Origin: Serripes groenlandicus | Taxonomy: Eukaryota; Mollusca; Bivalvia; Cardiida; Cardiidae | Assembly (NCBI GenBank): GCA_031761405.1 | Contig: JASEVX010000005.1 | Span: forward strand, 6,717,724 to 6,781,723 | Length of the DNA stretch: 64,000 nt | Direction of reading: 5' to 3' | Part shown: in pieces, positions 63,201-64,000 of the stretch | Position numbering within the stretch: position 1 is the stretch's first letter | Layout of the letters: each line of letters begins with the position of its first letter | Translations under genes and position numbers: made by a program | Notes under the pieces: generated by a model | Told to the model about the DNA's origin: nothing | The model's input: only the letters and a program-made list of their open reading frames with translations | Database searches by the model: none

Positions 63201-63601
63201 CTGCACATTTGTGCATTCTGTTCTATTCCATTGTACACATGTCAAAACATTTTAAAAATGTTTCGAATATTTTAAATTAAAGGGACCAAGTTGATAAATC
63301 AGAATGTGTAAAAGATTCAAAGGAAGAAACTGAAAAATGTTGCTGGACAGGAAATGATCTGTTCCCAAAGCCATAGTAAACATAAGAAATGCATCAGATG
63401 TAATTGTTGATGAAAATATGTCCTAAGACCAGTTTGTTTGTAATCATATTTTACCCGTTTGTCGTTTGTATCTGTGACTCTGTTGGCTTCATTCTTTTTC
63501 ATTTGTCTATCTAACTCCGTCTTTGCTTCCCTTAAGTCTTTTTTACATTGCTCTAAGTCTCTTTTTAATCTTTCTTTTTCTAATTTTTCTTCTTCATATA
63601 A
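51131..63601 (-). CDS. PPP1R12A: Myosin phosphatase targeting subunit (MYPT/PPP1R12 family), 3' end with alternative last exons; partial
   Basis: MYPT proteins anchor PP1 catalytic subunit to myosin; the C-terminal leucine zipper mediates dimerisation and binding of partners such as cGMP-dependent protein kinase. Only the C-terminal coiled coil is in the window; the gene's 5' part lies beyond 64000. Exons in gene order: 63455-63601 (49 codons), 61668-61718 (17 codons, EKRALERKLSELEEEIK, close to the vertebrate ERRALERK-SEMEEE segment), then either 59660-59746 or 51131-51217. The last exon ends NGALIRVISKLSK, a motif that as I recall matches the vertebrate MYPT1 C-terminus. All exons are phase 0 with GT-AG borders. 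Which last exon is used where cannot be told from sequence. A MYPT identity is strong; which vertebrate paralogue it matches best is less sure. Confidence 0.85.
51980..52191 (-). mobile_element. TTAA-MITE copy with central deletion
   Basis: TTAACCCTTTCCCTCATACG to TGTGAGGGAAAGGGTTAA; half of the central palindrome is lost. Confidence 0.83.
52607..52961 (-). mobile_element. TTAA-MITE interrupted by a nested 120 bp insertion
   Basis: AACCGTTTCCCTCATACAAC to TTGGGAAAGGGTTAAG. The host copy is split at 52638-52787 by the nested element. Confidence 0.78.
52653..52772. mobile_element. Nested small insertion with 15 bp target duplication
   Basis: The 15-mer GCAGCAGCAAACAAT stands at 52638-52652 and again at 52773-52787. 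The 120 bp between them starts ACGAGGGCTGAGC and ends GCCAAGCCCTCGACT, giving short inverted ends (CGAGGGCT/AGCCCTCG). Confidence 0.7.
53312..53526 (+). mobile_element. TTAA-MITE copy
   Basis: TTAACCCTTTCCCACCTGCA to GTATGTGGGAAAGGGTTAA. Confidence 0.82.
54068..54296 (+). mobile_element. TTAA-MITE, near full length
   Basis: TTAACCCTTTCCCTCATATA to GTATGAGGGAAAGGGTTAA. Confidence 0.88.
54454..54654 (-). mobile_element. TTAA-MITE copy
   Basis: CTAAACCCTTTCCCTCATAT to TATGAGAGAAAGGGTTAA; a short internal deletion relative to the 230 bp form. Confidence 0.83.
54795..55011 (+). mobile_element. TTAA-MITE copy with altered ends
   Basis: TAGCCCTTTCCCTCATATAA to GTATGAGGGAAAGGGATAG; followed at 55012-55062 by a short GGTGGTATGTGTA repeat. 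Confidence 0.8.
55456..55700 (-). repeat. tRNA-derived SINE (first family)
   Basis: Same order of blocks as 30670-30928, including GGGTAAGTTACCAGTAC, AGCCAGTCAGTCGTAATGC, CCTGAGCGCCAAG and TTTGGTATGACCC, with a degraded tRNA-like head at the right end. Confidence 0.75.
55753..55982 (+). mobile_element. TTAA-MITE, full length 230 bp
   Basis: TTAACCCTTTCCCTCATATA to ATATGAGGGAAAGGGTTAA. Confidence 0.88.
56374..56602 (+). mobile_element. TTAA-MITE, degenerate copy
   Basis: TAATCCTTTCCCACTCGCAT, ACAGCAGATAACTTTTGACA, AATTGCTCACAACGAGCAAA and AAGTCGTCTGCTGCAAATTT. Confidence 0.68.
57527..57717 (-). repeat. tRNA-derived SINE (first family), head missing
   Basis: Body blocks TTGATTGTTTGGTGTTATAC to TTTGGTATGACCCG; the tRNA-like head is absent. 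Confidence 0.72.
58253..58505 (-). repeat. tRNA-derived SINE (first family), diverged
   Basis: GTAAGTTACCAGTACTACTG, CCTGAGCCAAGGAGGGAAGC, TATGACCCGGCC and the CTCGAGGCGCTCGCCCTACC remnant of the tRNA-like head. Confidence 0.72.
58923..59143 (+). mobile_element. TTAA-MITE copy
   Basis: TTAACCCTTTCCCTCATATA to CATATGAGGGAAAGGGGTTAA; GACGCCTC next to the left arm is deleted. Confidence 0.85.
59468..59473 (-). promoter_or_regulatory. Candidate poly(A) signal for MYPT terminal exon 1
   Basis: AATAAA on the minus strand 187 nt after the stop at 59660. Confidence 0.4.
59660..59746 (-). CDS. PPP1R12A: MYPT alternative terminal exon 1 (87 nt)
   Basis: Acceptor TTACAG. Encodes a 28-residue tail that begins LMDKIRVENTKLKDEN and ends ALTRVVAKLSR, then TAG. 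Heptad positions are I5, L12, L19, L26. A minus-strand AATAAA at 59468-59473, 187 nt beyond the stop, could end this transcript. TAG is directly followed by GTAACT, so the exon could also splice onward within its UTR. Confidence 0.82.
   Translation of the reverse strand, partial: LMDKIRVENTKLKDENRALTRVVAKLSR
60081..60281 (+). mobile_element. TTAA-MITE, degenerate copy
   Basis: TTAGCCCTTTACCACATATA to TATGTGGGAAAGGGGTAA; most of the central palindrome is missing. Confidence 0.7.
60560..60709 (-). mobile_element. TTAA-MITE, 5'-truncated copy
   Basis: ATCTACAGCAGACGACTTCA to GAGAGGGAAAGGGTTAA; central GAGAAATTGCTTGTTTTGAG. Confidence 0.75.
60852..61033 (+). mobile_element. TTAA-MITE, shortened copy
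   Basis: TTAACCCTTTCCCTTATAAA to ATATGAGGGAAAGGGTTAA; deletions near both arms. Confidence 0.8.
61058..61278 (-). mobile_element. TTAA-MITE, diverged copy
   Basis: TTTACCCTTTCCGATATACA to TATGTGGGAAAGAGTTAA. More degraded relatives lie at about 61340-61510 and 61755-61875. Confidence 0.72.
61668..61718 (-). CDS. PPP1R12A: MYPT coiled-coil exon (51 nt)
   Basis: Acceptor TTTACAG, donor GTAAGAT. Encodes EKRALERKLSELEEEIK, the most diagnostic MYPT segment after the terminal motif. Confidence 0.88.
61970..62129 (-). repeat. tRNA-derived SINE (first family), truncated
   Basis: TTGATTGTTTGGTGTTTTAT through CGCCAAGGAGGGCAG; ends before the head. Lies in the MYPT intron. Confidence 0.72.
62165..62462 (+). 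repeat. Full-length tRNA-derived SINE (second family)
   Basis: tRNA-like head with box A-type TAGCCCAGTCGGTAGTGACG and box B-type GAGTTCGAACCCC. The body has CCACCAATGGGCTAACAG, GTTGCTTGGAA and GGCCACCATGATATGACT, and the element closes with a (CAAT)n tail of about six units. It lies in the intron between the two MYPT coiled-coil exons. It is tRNA-like only, not a functional tRNA gene. Confidence 0.8.
62494..62723 (+). mobile_element. TTAA-MITE, full length 230 bp, first of three in tandem
   Basis: TTAACCCTTTCCCTCATATA to GTATGAGGGAAAGGGTTAA; its last TTAA is the first TTAA of the next copy. Confidence 0.9.
62720..62889 (+). mobile_element. TTAA-MITE, second in tandem, outer left arm missing
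   Basis: TTAAAGCAGACGGCGTTTTG to TATGAGGGAAACGGTTAA. Confidence 0.88.
62886..63055 (+). mobile_element. TTAA-MITE, third in tandem, outer left arm missing
   Basis: TTAACGCAGACGGCGTTTTG to TATGAGGGAAAGGGTTAA; nearly identical to the second copy. Confidence 0.88.
63455..63601 (-). CDS. PPP1R12A: MYPT coiled-coil exon
   Basis: Acceptor TTTTTCAG, donor GTAAAA. Begins LYEEEKLEKERLKRDLEQ and ends VTDTNDKR; a charged heptad-rich coiled coil corresponding to the vertebrate KLYEDAL-ENEKLK region. Confidence 0.85.
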
Positions 63602-64000
63602 CTGAAAAATAAAGTAAAAATATCACAAGATAAACCTCTTTCAATCCATTCTGGTTCAAACAGGTAAACGAGAAGTTATTTGGTTTGTTCAATTTCTCCC
63701 GTTTTTCACAATGTTTTCAAAAAGTCGTAGTCTAAAGATAAAAATGTGGTTGTTAAACTCACCCCTTCAATTTTCTTGATTTAAACTCCTTTTTTATTAA
63801 GATTTCAAATTGGAATATATTGAAAGAATATTTGAGCCGTACTGAAGGATAAACTGAAAATCAATCATAAAGCATTAGCGACCAGTTTTACTAAAGATTA
63901 ACAAGCTTATCCATACAGTTTGATCCAGCTCTGCACAGTACACCATTAGTAAAAATTGGTGTCAAGTCTTCTAACAACAATTGTCAATTGAGATAAGCTG

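Overview
The window is nuclear DNA of an animal, most likely a heterodont bivalve mollusc. Genes have introns with GT-AG borders, the base composition is AT-rich, intergenic DNA is packed with short non-autonomous repeats of the kind common in bivalve genomes, and the three recognisable genes are typical metazoan ones. The species assignment is inference. There is no bacterial operon, CRISPR array or rRNA.

Region 1 (1-26210) is a tandem array of an about 8.8 kb unit carrying a hairy/Enhancer-of-split (HES) repressor gene. Copy A (CDS 2112-3904) is intact, with three exons, a bHLH with the HES-type Lys-Pro basic region, an Orange domain and a C-terminal WRPW. Copy B (16492-18418) is almost identical, but its stop codon is mutated and WRPW is followed by 25 extra residues. 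Copy C (25789-26073) is a pseudogene with an early stop, an internal deletion of about 1.5 kb and a frameshift over WRPW. About 6.6 kb (7001-13584) interrupts the array downstream of copy A and is absent at the same point after copy B.

Region 2 (26546-32228, minus strand) is a complete six-exon CRYL1 gene (lambda-crystallin / L-gulonate 3-dehydrogenase, 315 aa).

Region 3 (about 32.3-50 kb) has no gene I can support. It holds tandem and dispersed repeats: an array of an about 165 bp unit (36.5-37.5 kb), a 42 bp minisatellite (38.46-39.68 kb), an about 41 bp minisatellite (45.76-46.09 kb), several tRNA-derived SINEs, and a candidate promoter-like patch with NRF1- and YY1-type motifs (33.8-34.3 kb).

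Region 4 (51131 to the window edge, minus strand) is the 3' end of a myosin phosphatase targeting subunit gene (MYPT / PPP1R12 family). Two coiled-coil exons are followed by two alternative terminal exons, each 87 nt, in the same phase, and each encoding a different version of the C-terminal leucine zipper. The introns are loaded with a 230 bp TTAA-flanked, partly palindromic MITE. At least 25 copies lie between 32 and 64 kb, and degenerate relatives also occur in the HES repeat.

The genes do not form a pathway. The HES copies are nuclear repressors, CRYL1 is a cytosolic sugar-acid dehydrogenase, and MYPT targets protein phosphatase 1 to myosin.
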